From NCBI RefSeq assembly GCF_000772965.1, contig NZ_JPVQ01000008.1, positions 1 through 64,000 on the forward strand: a stretch of DNA of 64,000 nt, given 5' to 3'. Positions 52,651 through 60,642 of this stretch are shown piece by piece; position 1 is the first letter of the stretch; the number at the start of each line of letters is the position of its first letter. The notes under the pieces were generated by a model. That model saw only the letters and a list, made by a program, of their open reading frames with translations, had not been told where the DNA came from and ran no database searches. Made by a program: the position numbers and the translations under genes. The stretch is from Ureibacillus massiliensis 4400831 = CIP 108448 = CCUG 49529 (GTDB lineage: Bacteria; Bacillota; Bacilli; Bacillales_A; Planococcaceae).

Positions 52651-52830
52651 CGATTCTCACTTACTTTTCATCCTCCATGACACTTCAACCTCCGCTTTTT
52701 GCTTGGATCTTAAGATTTACCCTAAGAAAACCTTGCTCTAGCTATTCAGTTGACGGACCTTTTGAGTTAACGATCATTCGCACTCATCGGGTTGACCCTC
52801 CTTGTCACTTGGATTAGAAGTGAAATCTTT
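52621..52830 (-). ncRNA. Unassigned structured RNA ending in an intrinsic terminator
   Basis: The minus strand has a -10-like TATACT near 52846-52841. Then comes a compact region closed by TCC..TGACA (52814-52804) pairing with TGTCA..GGA (52682-52674). Inside, a hairpin GAGTGCGA/TCGT..ACTC lies at 52785-52764, followed by conserved-looking unpaired stretches. It ends in a strong terminator. I could not match it to a T-box, SAM, TPP, FMN, lysine, M-box, c-di-AMP or guanidine class. Since the aldehyde dehydrogenase gene has its own promoter downstream, a separate small RNA is as likely as a leader. The flanks out to 53048 are AT-rich. Confidence 0.5.
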
Positions 52831-53048
52831 AATAGTATAGATCGTTCTGTTATTTTCATACCCGTAATTTTAAATAAAATTAGATTTTTTACATGAAGTC
52901 TTGGGCAAATTAAAATAACGCTTTAACGGGAATTAGAAATACACAAATAGGAAGATAATTTTTAAGCAATTGTCCCTAATGTCTAAGTTATCGGTAAAAA
53001 TTCACATATACTAAGCTGAAGTTAATACATGATAGGTGGTGAATAAAA

Positions 53049-53543
53049 TTGGTGTATTATCCGCCAGATAATTCAAGAAGACCAGACTCGCCTATGTATC
53101 CACAAAGAACGGGACCAAGATCTGCCAATCTAATGCGTAGACAGGATGCGGAGTATTTTTACCCTAATGAAATGCAAATGGGCAGTAATTCAAGAGGGAA
53201 TCCACGATTTCGCCCTGAAGCAATTAGAAGAGAGGATGCGGCCTACTTTTATCCGAATGAAATGATGAGAGGGCAGGGAGCACCGAATTACTATCCGAAT
53301 CAAATGAGAAGACAAGGAGCGCCTGAATATTATCCGACTGAGATGAGAGGTCAAGGAACTCCTGACTATTATCCAAATCAAATGCAAGGGCAACAACCTC
53401 CTCCAAATCAACAACGGAGACCCTCTCGTTTTGAAAGATTGCCGGATCATTTTAATACATTAGTAGGTCATATGGGAACAATCAACAACGGGATACAAAT
53501 GATGAGGCAGTTTGGTTCCATTTTAAATATTTTTAGAAGATAG
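53049..53543 (+). CDS. VrrA/YqfQ-like repeat protein, probable spore-associated
   Basis: This 164-residue, very hydrophilic protein has degenerate 11-17-residue repeats centred on YYPNEM/YYPNQM (copies near residues 36, 62, 77, 88 and 100), rich in Gln, Arg, Pro, Gly and Tyr. A short amphipathic C-terminal region (HFNTLVGHMGTINNGIQMMR, then QFGSILNIFRR) follows. This layout, with tandem polar repeats and a helical tail, resembles VrrA/YqfQ or YppG spore proteins, though I cannot fix which. The start is TTG, or the adjoining GTG, after AGGTGGTG. The repeats should be prone to length variation. Confidence 0.6.
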   Translation: MVYYPPDNSRRPDSPMYPQRTGPRSANLMRRQDAEYFYPNEMQMGSNSRGNPRFRPEAIRREDAAYFYPNEMMRGQGAPNYYPNQMRRQGAPEYYPTEMRGQGTPDYYPNQMQGQQPPPNQQRRPSRFERLPDHFNTLVGHMGTINNGIQMMRQFGSILNIFRR

Positions 53544-53847
53544 TTTAAAGGGCAGTTTGTACAAAAGAACTACAAAGTTACAAGGAGTTTCCTTTCGTCA
53601 TTTAGTTAGTGATTTCAGGAAAAATTCTTACCCATCTCATCGGAGTCTTAACTCATGGATGGGTTATTTTTAGTTAAGAGTTTTGTTTGTAGTTGTTTTT
53701 TCGAAACGTCGCGAAACTAAAATTGACATCCCTTCGCTCTATGATACTATTGAGTTAATTAGCGCTTAGCATCTAAAACTCGTTATTATTATAATCACAC
53801 AGTAATAAGCTTAGCTCTATTAAAAACTTATAAGGAGCAATGAGAAA
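53544..53847 (+). promoter_or_regulatory. Intergenic region: terminator, then promoter for the zinc-ribbon gene
   Basis: A stem ACCCATC / GATGGGT (53630-53664) with TTATTTTT probably ends the upstream transcript. -35 TTGACA (53723-53728), a 16-bp spacer and -10 TACTAT (53745-53750) follow. The resulting leader of about 90 bases shows no structure that I recognise. Confidence 0.6.
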
Positions 53848-54039
53848 ATGTCTTATTATGTTAAATGTAGTGGTTGTTGTGAAAGATATGAGCTTGCTGA
53901 AGGTAGCCTTCAATATAAGTTATATAAAGAAAGACGTACAAAATTTTTTAGATGCGAAAAATGTAATAATAATGTTCGATTAAATGCGATTAAATACCTT
54001 TTTGGTGCTGGTAATACGAACTTTATTGATAACCAATAA
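53848..54039 (+). CDS. Small zinc-ribbon protein (DUF2197/YlaI-like)
   Basis: This 63-residue protein has two paired cysteine motifs, VKCSGCCERYEL (residues 7 and 10) and FFRCEKCNNNVRL (38 and 41), forming a four-Cys zinc ribbon. Spacing and the KxxKERRTKFFRC segment resemble the YlaI/DUF2197 family. AAGGAGC precedes the ATG. The function is unknown; zinc ribbons of this size often bind RNA or a protein partner. It stands alone. Confidence 0.7.
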   Translation: MSYYVKCSGCCERYELAEGSLQYKLYKERRTKFFRCEKCNNNVRLNAIKYLFGAGNTNFIDNQ

Positions 54040-54137
54040 TTATTCATATGAGCTGAAAAATGCTCGTATAAATAAAAGTTTTTTTATATTTCTGCCAGTA
54101 ACGGATAACGCATTTTACTATTTATTATAAATTGTCT

Positions 54138-55043
54138 TTAATAATCCATTTTCATGTATTCTAAAAATAATTTCGTTGTCGTTGACATATAGCGATCTTT
54201 TAGCCACATTAGAACCGATTCTGTATAGAAATTGGTATCCGAAAATTTAATTACTCTTAAATTTTCTCCCAAAAAGCCACTAACAATGGATTGGGGGAGG
54301 ATGGTAGCGCCTATGCCCGCTTTTACTAATGATAAAACTGTGTTTACATCATTACTTTCTGCTGTAACATCTGGATAAAACCCTTCTTTTAAACAAGCCT
54401 CTAAAAACCTCTCGTAAATCCCATTGCCAGAATCTCTTTTTAAAAGAATTAATGGTAAATCTTTTATTTCTTTAAAAGAAAGTTCCTTCTTTTTGTTTAT
54501 CGTATCCTTCCAGAGCTCAGGGACGACACATACAAATTGTTGTGTTTCAAGATGGATGTATGAAAATTCATCATTTTTTACAGGTAGATTTAACACTGCT
54601 AAATCAATTTCCTTTGCTTCCATACGTTCTCTCAATTGATTTCCATCGACAATGGCGATTTTTAATTTTACTTTTGGATAATCCTTTTTAAATTCTTTGA
54701 TTTTATTAAAGAGAATGGAAGAATCAAAAATAGAAGAGTAAAAAACTGAAACGGCAATGACTAAGTCTCCTTGAGGGTCCTTACCGATTCCCTTCATTTC
54801 ATTCACCATTTCTTCAAATAAGTTGACGATTTTAACAGAGTGCTGATAAAGTGCTTTTCCTTCATCCGTAAGCTCCAATTTCCGACCATGTCTTTCAAAT
54901 AAATTAACGCCAAGGGTTTTCTCCATACTTTTAATTTGTTGACTCAAAGGAGGTTGTGAAATATGTAATTTCTTAGCAGCTCTAGACATGTTCTGATTTT
55001 CATCCACTACAATTTTAAAATGCTTTAAGTGTTTTATATCCAT
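54138..55043 (-). CDS. LysR-family regulator of the second ABC importer cassette
   Basis: This 301-residue LysR regulator has an N-terminal helix-turn-helix (NMSRAAKKLHISQPPLSQQI near residues 18-37) and a periplasmic-binding-like effector domain with DLVIAVSVFYSSIFDSS and TAESNDVNTVLSLVKAGIGA. It is divergent from the importer ATPase gene, with 213 bases between. A TGTTATA-TTT-TATAACA palindrome sits next to its own start, so it probably controls itself and the cassette. The inducer may be the imported compound. GAGGTGG precedes the ATG. Confidence 0.9.
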   Translation of the reverse strand: MDIKHLKHFKIVVDENQNMSRAAKKLHISQPPLSQQIKSMEKTLGVNLFERHGRKLELTDEGKALYQHSVKIVNLFEEMVNEMKGIGKDPQGDLVIAVSVFYSSIFDSSILFNKIKEFKKDYPKVKLKIAIVDGNQLRERMEAKEIDLAVLNLPVKNDEFSYIHLETQQFVCVVPELWKDTINKKKELSFKEIKDLPLILLKRDSGNGIYERFLEACLKEGFYPDVTAESNDVNTVLSLVKAGIGATILPQSIVSGFLGENLRVIKFSDTNFYTESVLMWLKDRYMSTTTKLFLEYMKMDY

Positions 55044-55060
55044 TATAAGCCACCTCTAAA

Positions 55061-55077
55061 TGTTATATTTTATAACA
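55061..55077. promoter_or_regulatory. Likely LysR operator
   Basis: A perfect palindrome (TGTTATA-TTT-TATAACA) contains the T-N11-A pattern of LysR sites. It lies 18 bases before the LysR start and 180 before the importer genes. Confidence 0.6.
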
Positions 55078-55256
55078 CAAAATCACTGTATACTTCTATT
55101 TTATATGATAATATCTCTTTTCTTATAACAAATTCAAATAATGATTATTAAATTTCGGTATTTTTAAAACGATTTTTTGTATGATAGTATGGTTTTAATC
55201 ATTTTTTAACAATTTTTATGTTAGAAAAGTTAACGTGATAGAGAGGGAGTGGTTAA

Positions 55257-56039
55257 ATGGGTGGTTACAAACTGGAAGTCCTTAACGGTAACAAAATATT
55301 CAAAAAAAGTGGAAAAGAGTTTATTGCATTACAAGACACCACAATCCAAATTGAAGAAGGGAAATTCATCAGTATTATCGGACCAAGTGGATGCGGTAAA
55401 TCGACTCTATTTAACATGATAGCTGGGTTAATGAAGCCGACTAGTGGAGAAATTCTCTTAGATGGCAAAAGTATTGTTGGAGAAAACGGACACGTTGGCT
55501 ACATGTTACAAAAGGATTTATTACTCCCTTGGCGAACGATTCTTGAAAATGTCATTTTAGGCTTAGAGATAAAGGGGACACCTAAAAAGGAAGCCCACGC
55601 GAAAGCCTTGCCTTTACTGCATAGATACGGACTGAAAGGTTTTGAGAATCATCTTCCAAATGAATTATCGGGAGGAATGCGACAAAGGGCTGCCTTGTTA
55701 AGGACTATTTTATATGATTCTGAAATTATTTTACTAGACGAGCCCTTTGGAGCGCTTGATGCACAAACAAGATTAACAATGCAAAACTGGTTGTTGCAAA
55801 TTTGGGAAGATTTCAAGAAGACGGTATTGTTCGTCACCCATGATATAGATGAAGCGATTTATTTATCAGATGAAATCTATGTGTTATCTCCAAGACCAGG
55901 GCGCCTAAAAGCAAGAGTAAGTGTGAATATGGCAAGACCAAGAAATGATCAATCCTTACTCTCGGAAGATTTCATTCGTTTAAAACAGCAGCTTTTAGAA
56001 ATGTTGAAAGAAGATCAAATTGAGGAAGCTTCGAGTTAA
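55257..56039 (+). CDS. NitT/TauT-family ABC importer ATPase (second cassette)
   Basis: This 260-residue ATPase has Walker A GPSGCGKSTLFN near residue 42, Q-loop MLQKDLLLPWRTILENV, signature LSGGMRQRAALLRTI, Walker B EIILLDEPFGALD and switch His FVTHDIDEA. The LLPWRT stretch places it with the nitrate/taurine/sulfonate group, like the ATPase at 13420, but the two share only family-level similarity. The ATG follows GAGAGGGAG. The permease and binding-protein genes follow on the same strand. Confidence 0.9.
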   Translation: MGGYKLEVLNGNKIFKKSGKEFIALQDTTIQIEEGKFISIIGPSGCGKSTLFNMIAGLMKPTSGEILLDGKSIVGENGHVGYMLQKDLLLPWRTILENVILGLEIKGTPKKEAHAKALPLLHRYGLKGFENHLPNELSGGMRQRAALLRTILYDSEIILLDEPFGALDAQTRLTMQNWLLQIWEDFKKTVLFVTHDIDEAIYLSDEIYVLSPRPGRLKARVSVNMARPRNDQSLLSEDFIRLKQQLLEMLKEDQIEEASS

Positions 56040-56080
56040 CTAAGAATTGAAAATTAATCATAGAGGAGGAGGTTAATTCT

Positions 56081-56950
56081 ATGAAAGAAAAAATGGGAGT
56101 AGTCATAGAGTCAATCATCTTAGAACCAAAATTCACAAAGGAAGAAAGTTCGAAAGTGATTATTGAAGATGAAGAATTAGAGCTTAAAAAGATAAAAAGG
56201 AAGACGCTCATTGGTCAAGTCACCTTGGGTATATTGATTGTCGCATTGTGGGAAATCCTTACTAGAATAGGGGTCATGGATTCCTATTATTGGAGTAGCC
56301 CTCAAATTATTCTACAGACATCATGGGTTGCCATCACAGAAGGTACTCTATTAACCGATATGGCATTTACTTCTGGAGCGACAATATTAGGATTTATTCT
56401 AGGTACAGTGACAGGCGCTATTTTAGGACTATCCTTTTGGTGGTCAAAGCTTTACTCAAGTATATCAGAACCCTACCTTGTCGCTTTTAATTCCATTCCA
56501 AAATTAGCCCTTGCACCCGTTATTGTAATTTTATTAGGCATTGGTTTTTCCTCAAAAGTAATACTAGCATTCTTAATGGTCGTAATAGTCACAGCATTAG
56601 CAGCACATAGTGGCGTGAAGGCTGTAGATCCGGATCTTGAAAAGATGCTATTTTCCCTCGGAGCAAAAAGACATCAAGTATTTACAAAAGTAGTTATTCC
56701 ATCATCTATGCCTTGGATTATTAGTAGCTTAAAAATTAACATTGCCCTTGCCCTTGCTGGGACAATAGTAGGTGAGTTTATCGCTTCACGCCAAGGGGTA
56801 GGACGCATGATTTCCTATGCCGGACAAATTATGGATATTGATCTTGTTTGGGTTGGGGTAGTGGTTTTATCTCTCCTATCAATAGTTATGTATTTAGCAA
56901 CGGTATATCTCGAAAAGCTGCTTTTAAAAGGTGCTAGCAGGAAAATATAA
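56081..56950 (+). CDS. NitT/TauT-family ABC importer permease (second cassette)
   Basis: This 289-residue permease has an unusually long, charged N-terminal extension of about 45 residues before the first membrane helix (TLGILIVALWEILTRIGVM). The EAA-type loop is LGAKRHQVFTKVVIPSSMPW, and GTIVGEFIASRQGVGRMISY is typical of the subfamily. AGGAGGAGG precedes the ATG, so the extension is translated. It lies 41 bp after the ATPase gene. Confidence 0.9.
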   Translation: MKEKMGVVIESIILEPKFTKEESSKVIIEDEELELKKIKRKTLIGQVTLGILIVALWEILTRIGVMDSYYWSSPQIILQTSWVAITEGTLLTDMAFTSGATILGFILGTVTGAILGLSFWWSKLYSSISEPYLVAFNSIPKLALAPVIVILLGIGFSSKVILAFLMVVIVTALAAHSGVKAVDPDLEKMLFSLGAKRHQVFTKVVIPSSMPWIISSLKINIALALAGTIVGEFIASRQGVGRMISYAGQIMDIDLVWVGVVVLSLLSIVMYLATVYLEKLLLKGASRKI

Positions 56951-56992
56951 AAAAGTAAAAAATGTAGATTACACTTTTGGAGGATAAATTAT

Positions 56993-58063
56993 ATGAAAAA
57001 AAACTTAATGTCCATCTTAATAATTTGTTTGGTTTTCATACTAGCAGCATGTGGTGGTTCAACACAATCAACAGGGTCAACTGGATCTACAGGTACTACT
57101 AATGGTGAGACAAGTGGTGGAGAAACTAGTAGTGAGGAAACAAAAAAACTGGTCATTGCAGAACCGGTTCATAATGTAGGTTACTTACCGATCTACGCAG
57201 CCATTCACGAAGGCTATTTTGCTGAGGAAGGTTTAGAAGTTGAGATTATAACAACAACAGGTGGTGGGCATGTTACGACTGTTGTTAGTGGAGAAGTTTG
57301 GGGAAATATTGGTGGACCAGAATCAAACCAAATGGCTAACAATGGAAGTCCAGATCCTATTGTATCTGTTGTCAATGTTGCGAATAGAGCAAATGTATAC
57401 TTAATGGCACAAACTGGTTTGGAAGTTCCAGACCCTTCAGATGAAGAAGCGTTTGCAGAATTTTTAAAAGGGAAAACCATTTCTGCACACCGTTACGGGG
57501 GGAGTTTAAATGTTCTGACTCGTTGGTTACTGTTAGAACTTGGCTTAGATCCTGAAAAAGATGTCGTACTTGAAGAGCTAGCTGACCCAGCTGCTGCTAT
57601 TTCCTTAGTCGAATCTGGAAAAGCCCAAATTGCCAATGGAGCTGAACCACAAATTAAAGATGGACTTGCAAAAGGGGTTTGGGGTGAGCCTTTCTATAAG
57701 TTTACGGATTTAGGTGATTATCCGTACTCAGTAATTAGCGTAAGGAAATCAACTATAGATGAGGATCCGGAAACGGTTCAAAAATTTGTTAATGCTGTCA
57801 TAAAAGGCTTGAAAGCTATCAATGAAGATCGTGCCTTAGCAGAGGAAATTTTCATGAAAGAATTCCCTACGTCTGATGAAACGAGTATGAAAGCGGCTCT
57901 TGATCGTGCTTTTGAAGACGAACTATGGAGTAAAGACGGATTTATTACAGAAGAAAGCTTAGCGTTAACGATGGAAGTTGTTGAGAAAACTGGTATTTAT
58001 ACAGATGGGTATAGTTATGACGAATTGATCGATATGCAATTTGTTGAAAGCTCTGATGAATAG
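56993..58063 (+). CDS. NMT1-like substrate-binding lipoprotein (second cassette)
   Basis: This 356-residue lipoprotein has a lipobox LAACG at residues 17-21, a Ser/Thr/Gly linker, and an NMT1-type binding domain from KLVIAEPVHNVGYLPIYAAI. It keeps the EGYFAEEGLEVEI motif of nitrate/taurine/pyrimidine-precursor binders. The hydrolase gene that follows (RutB-like) suggests a carbamoyl- or amide-bearing ligand, by inference. GGAGGATAA precedes the ATG. Confidence 0.9.
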   Translation: MKKNLMSILIICLVFILAACGGSTQSTGSTGSTGTTNGETSGGETSSEETKKLVIAEPVHNVGYLPIYAAIHEGYFAEEGLEVEIITTTGGGHVTTVVSGEVWGNIGGPESNQMANNGSPDPIVSVVNVANRANVYLMAQTGLEVPDPSDEEAFAEFLKGKTISAHRYGGSLNVLTRWLLLELGLDPEKDVVLEELADPAAAISLVESGKAQIANGAEPQIKDGLAKGVWGEPFYKFTDLGDYPYSVISVRKSTIDEDPETVQKFVNAVIKGLKAINEDRALAEEIFMKEFPTSDETSMKAALDRAFEDELWSKDGFITEESLALTMEVVEKTGIYTDGYSYDELIDMQFVESSDE

Positions 58064-58123
58064 TTTTGGGATGAATTAGTTTTTCAATAATAAAAAATAA
58101 TAATTTGAAGGGCAGTGGTATTT

Positions 58124-58765
58124 ATGTCGTTAAAAACAAATGTTTCTCCTGAAAGTACGGCGCTAATTGTGGTGGATGTTCAAAATGATTTTTGCTCAAG
58201 GGATGGAAATTTAGGAAAACAAGGCGCAGATCTTACGATGGTTAATGAAATGATGCCTAATTTAATCGAATTAATAGCCAATGCCAAAATGAATAAAGTA
58301 CCGGTCATTTACATTCAAACATTCCACGAGGCGGCGACGGATTCTGCAAGTTGGAAGTCTCGTAGAATAAGTAGTGATGCAGAACCGAATATTTGTAGGC
58401 CGAATACATGGGGAGCTGAATTTTATGAAGTAGCTCCAGATGTAGATGATATTATCGTCAATAAGCATCGTTATAGCGCTTTTCTGAATACGAGGCTAGA
58501 TTCAGTATTACGCACATTGAAAGTAGAAACGCTTATTATGACAGGTGTTGCGACGAATGTTTGCGTGGAATCCACTGCCCGAGATGGTTTTATGAGAGAT
58601 TACAATATTGTATTTCTTGAAGATTGCACAGCATCCTACTCTCGCGAAGCTCACGAGATGACATTAAAAAATATGAGTGGCTTCTTTGGTGAAGTGACCA
58701 ATTCAAAAGAACTTGCAAACGAATGGGAAGGTATCAAATCTGTTCCAATCGAATTAGAAATTTAG
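58124..58765 (+). CDS. Isochorismatase-family amidohydrolase, RutB-like
   Basis: This roughly 213-residue cysteine hydrolase has the Asp-Lys-Cys triad: Asp in ALIVVDVQNDFCS, Lys in VNKHRYSAFLNTRLDS, and Cys in TGVATNVCVESTARDGF near residue 147. KHRYSAFxNTxLDSxLR and ATNVCVEST are strongly like ureidoacrylate amidohydrolase RutB and N-carbamoyl hydrolases, more than like isochorismatases. It probably releases ammonia and CO2 from an imported ureido compound. The ATG at 58124 follows GAAGGGCAG. A terminator separates it from the exporter gene. Confidence 0.86.
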   Translation: MSLKTNVSPESTALIVVDVQNDFCSRDGNLGKQGADLTMVNEMMPNLIELIANAKMNKVPVIYIQTFHEAATDSASWKSRRISSDAEPNICRPNTWGAEFYEVAPDVDDIIVNKHRYSAFLNTRLDSVLRTLKVETLIMTGVATNVCVESTARDGFMRDYNIVFLEDCTASYSREAHEMTLKNMSGFFGEVTNSKELANEWEGIKSVPIELEI

Positions 58766-58787
58766 AGGATCATTATAATTTATTTCA

Positions 58788-58819
58788 CCCCATTAATCAT
58801 CTAAATTAATGGGGTTTTT
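58788..58819 (+). terminator. Terminator after the RutB-like gene
   Basis: The perfect stem CCCCATTAA / TTAATGGGG has a 9-base loop and T5. Confidence 0.92.
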
Positions 58820-58849
58820 ATATCAATTTAGCTAAGGAGACTTTAACGT

Positions 58850-60334
58850 ATGAAAAAGGAGATTACAGAAACTACGATATCTTTTCAAAGGAGTATTAAA
58901 AGTCATTCTATTCCTCCACTATTAATTCTAATCTCCGTTCTTCCTGGTTCTTTTTTATCTCATTTTTCAGCAGGATTAGTAAATGTTGCATTACCGGATC
59001 TTTCGATTGTTTTTCAAGTGTCATTAAGCTTTTCCCAATGGGTTGTCACAGGCTATTTACTTGCCGTTATGCTGTTTTTGCCGATTATGGGAAAGGTAGC
59101 AGATATGATTGGGAAAAAGAAGATTCATTATGCAGGGTATGTGGTATTTGGAGTGGGAGTCATTTTATCTGCGGTATCACCAACTCTTTATTTCTTATTA
59201 GTTGCAAGAGTCCTACAAGGTATAGGTGCTGCAATGCTACAGGCGGTGAACATGGCCATCATTACGGAGAATTACCCAAAAGAAAAAAGAGGAAAGGCAT
59301 TAGGGCTGATTGGAGCGTCAGTTGGAGTAGGTGGATTGTTGGGACCTCCAGCAGGTGGAATCTTAATACATTGGTTTTCCTGGGATGTTCTATTCTGGAT
59401 ACAAATACCTTTAGTTTTACTAGCCTTTGTATTATCGATTTATTTTGTTCCAAATGATGTGGGTACGAAAAAAAATTCCTTCGATGTCGTAGGTGCATTT
59501 CTATTTGGTGTCGGCATCATCTCTATCGTTTACGTACTAAATCAAATTGGAGAAGGAATTACCGATTCTACCTATTTACTAATTGGTGCCATTGGTATTA
59601 TTAGTTTAATCCTATTTTCTTTCTGGGTGAAAAAATTCCCGGAACCATTTATTAATATGACTATGTTTTCACATCCTTTCATTCGTACAGGATTAATCAT
59701 CATCGTGTTTAGCTTTATGGCAACGTTTTCTACGATGGTTGTCATTCCTTTTTACCTAAGAGGTGTTCTGGAGCTATCGTCTACTTTAACGGGAGTATTG
59801 TTAATGAGCTATCCTTTGCTGCTAGCTTTGATTGGTCCAATTAGTGGTGCATTATCAGACAAAATAGGTTCATTTAAAGTGGTCATCATTGGAATGGTTT
59901 TAATGATTTTCTCATTAATTGGGCTAGGAACTTTATCGACAACATCATCGCTATTTACGGTCTCGGTTTTTCTTTGTTTACTTGGTGTTTCTATGGGAAT
60001 TTTGACATCGCCTAATTATAATCTCGTGATGAGTCACTTACCTTTATCTGAAACTGGAAGTATGGGTGGAAATATCGCGTTGTTTCGAAATTTAGGAATG
60101 ACTTTAGGGACAGCCCTCGGTGTAACCTTTATGAACTTTTTCGCAAACGGTTCCATTACGAAATGGATGACTTCTACGAATAAAGAAAATACTGACCTAG
60201 TCATGATTGGCTTTCATAGTCTTTTTCTTCTGTTAGCATGTTTCATTAGCTTAATGATGGCGAGGCTTATTTGGATAGCCTATAAGTATCAAGAAGCTAG
60301 TATTGCAAGTGAAGAGATGGAAGGGGTAAAGTAG
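58850..60334 (+). CDS. MFS transporter, DHA2 (14-helix) family
   Basis: This 494-residue drug:H+ antiporter-2 protein has about 14 membrane helices. Motif A-like GKVADMIGKKKIHYAG lies between helices 2 and 3, and motif C-like LGLIGASVGVGGLLGPPAGG in helix 5. An export role (drug or metabolite) is typical. It follows the RutB-like gene by 85 bp, with a terminator between and its own TAAGGAG site, so linkage to the cassette is positional only. The 308-base gap after it holds a terminator (60486-60505) and otherwise AT-rich DNA with only a 23-codon ORF. Confidence 0.88.
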   Translation: MKKEITETTISFQRSIKSHSIPPLLILISVLPGSFLSHFSAGLVNVALPDLSIVFQVSLSFSQWVVTGYLLAVMLFLPIMGKVADMIGKKKIHYAGYVVFGVGVILSAVSPTLYFLLVARVLQGIGAAMLQAVNMAIITENYPKEKRGKALGLIGASVGVGGLLGPPAGGILIHWFSWDVLFWIQIPLVLLAFVLSIYFVPNDVGTKKNSFDVVGAFLFGVGIISIVYVLNQIGEGITDSTYLLIGAIGIISLILFSFWVKKFPEPFINMTMFSHPFIRTGLIIIVFSFMATFSTMVVIPFYLRGVLELSSTLTGVLLMSYPLLLALIGPISGALSDKIGSFKVVIIGMVLMIFSLIGLGTLSTTSSLFTVSVFLCLLGVSMGILTSPNYNLVMSHLPLSETGSMGGNIALFRNLGMTLGTALGVTFMNFFANGSITKWMTSTNKENTDLVMIGFHSLFLLLACFISLMMARLIWIAYKYQEASIASEEMEGVK

Positions 60335-60485
60335 GTTAACTATACTAATGGGGAATTGGAGCTTTCGAAATATGGTGGACTTTATTTACTAAACGTTATG
60401 AATGATGTGAAAATAAAATCAGGACAAAACTTGAAAACGCTAATTCGTATGATTTATAGTAACATTTGAAGGGAACAAATCTTCA

Positions 60486-60510
60486 CCCCGCAGAATTCTG
60501 TGGGGTTTTA
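60486..60510 (+). terminator. Terminator downstream of the MFS gene
   Basis: The perfect stem CCCCGCAG / CTGTGGGG (one G-U pair) with loop AATT is followed by TTTTAATTATT. It lies about 150 bases after the MFS stop. Confidence 0.85.
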
Positions 60511-60642
60511 ATTATTAGTAATCTTTTATTTTATCTAATACATAACATGAAATTTTTAGGTAAATTTACCACTACTATAATAGAACATTTTTAAAGTAAT
60601 ATGAGAGTAATAAATTATTTCGCTAAAGAGAAAGGGTTTTAA

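Noticed and set aside
52674-52814. Known riboswitch class (c-di-AMP, M-box, T-box, guanidine)
   Set aside because: Short phrases such as CCGTCA and GGGTCAAC recall these classes, but the ordered core motifs and T-box sequence are missing.
60420-60470. 23-codon ORF (MNDVKIKSGQNLKTLIRMIY) after the MFS gene
   Set aside because: No ribosome-binding site and no recognisable pattern; likely chance.
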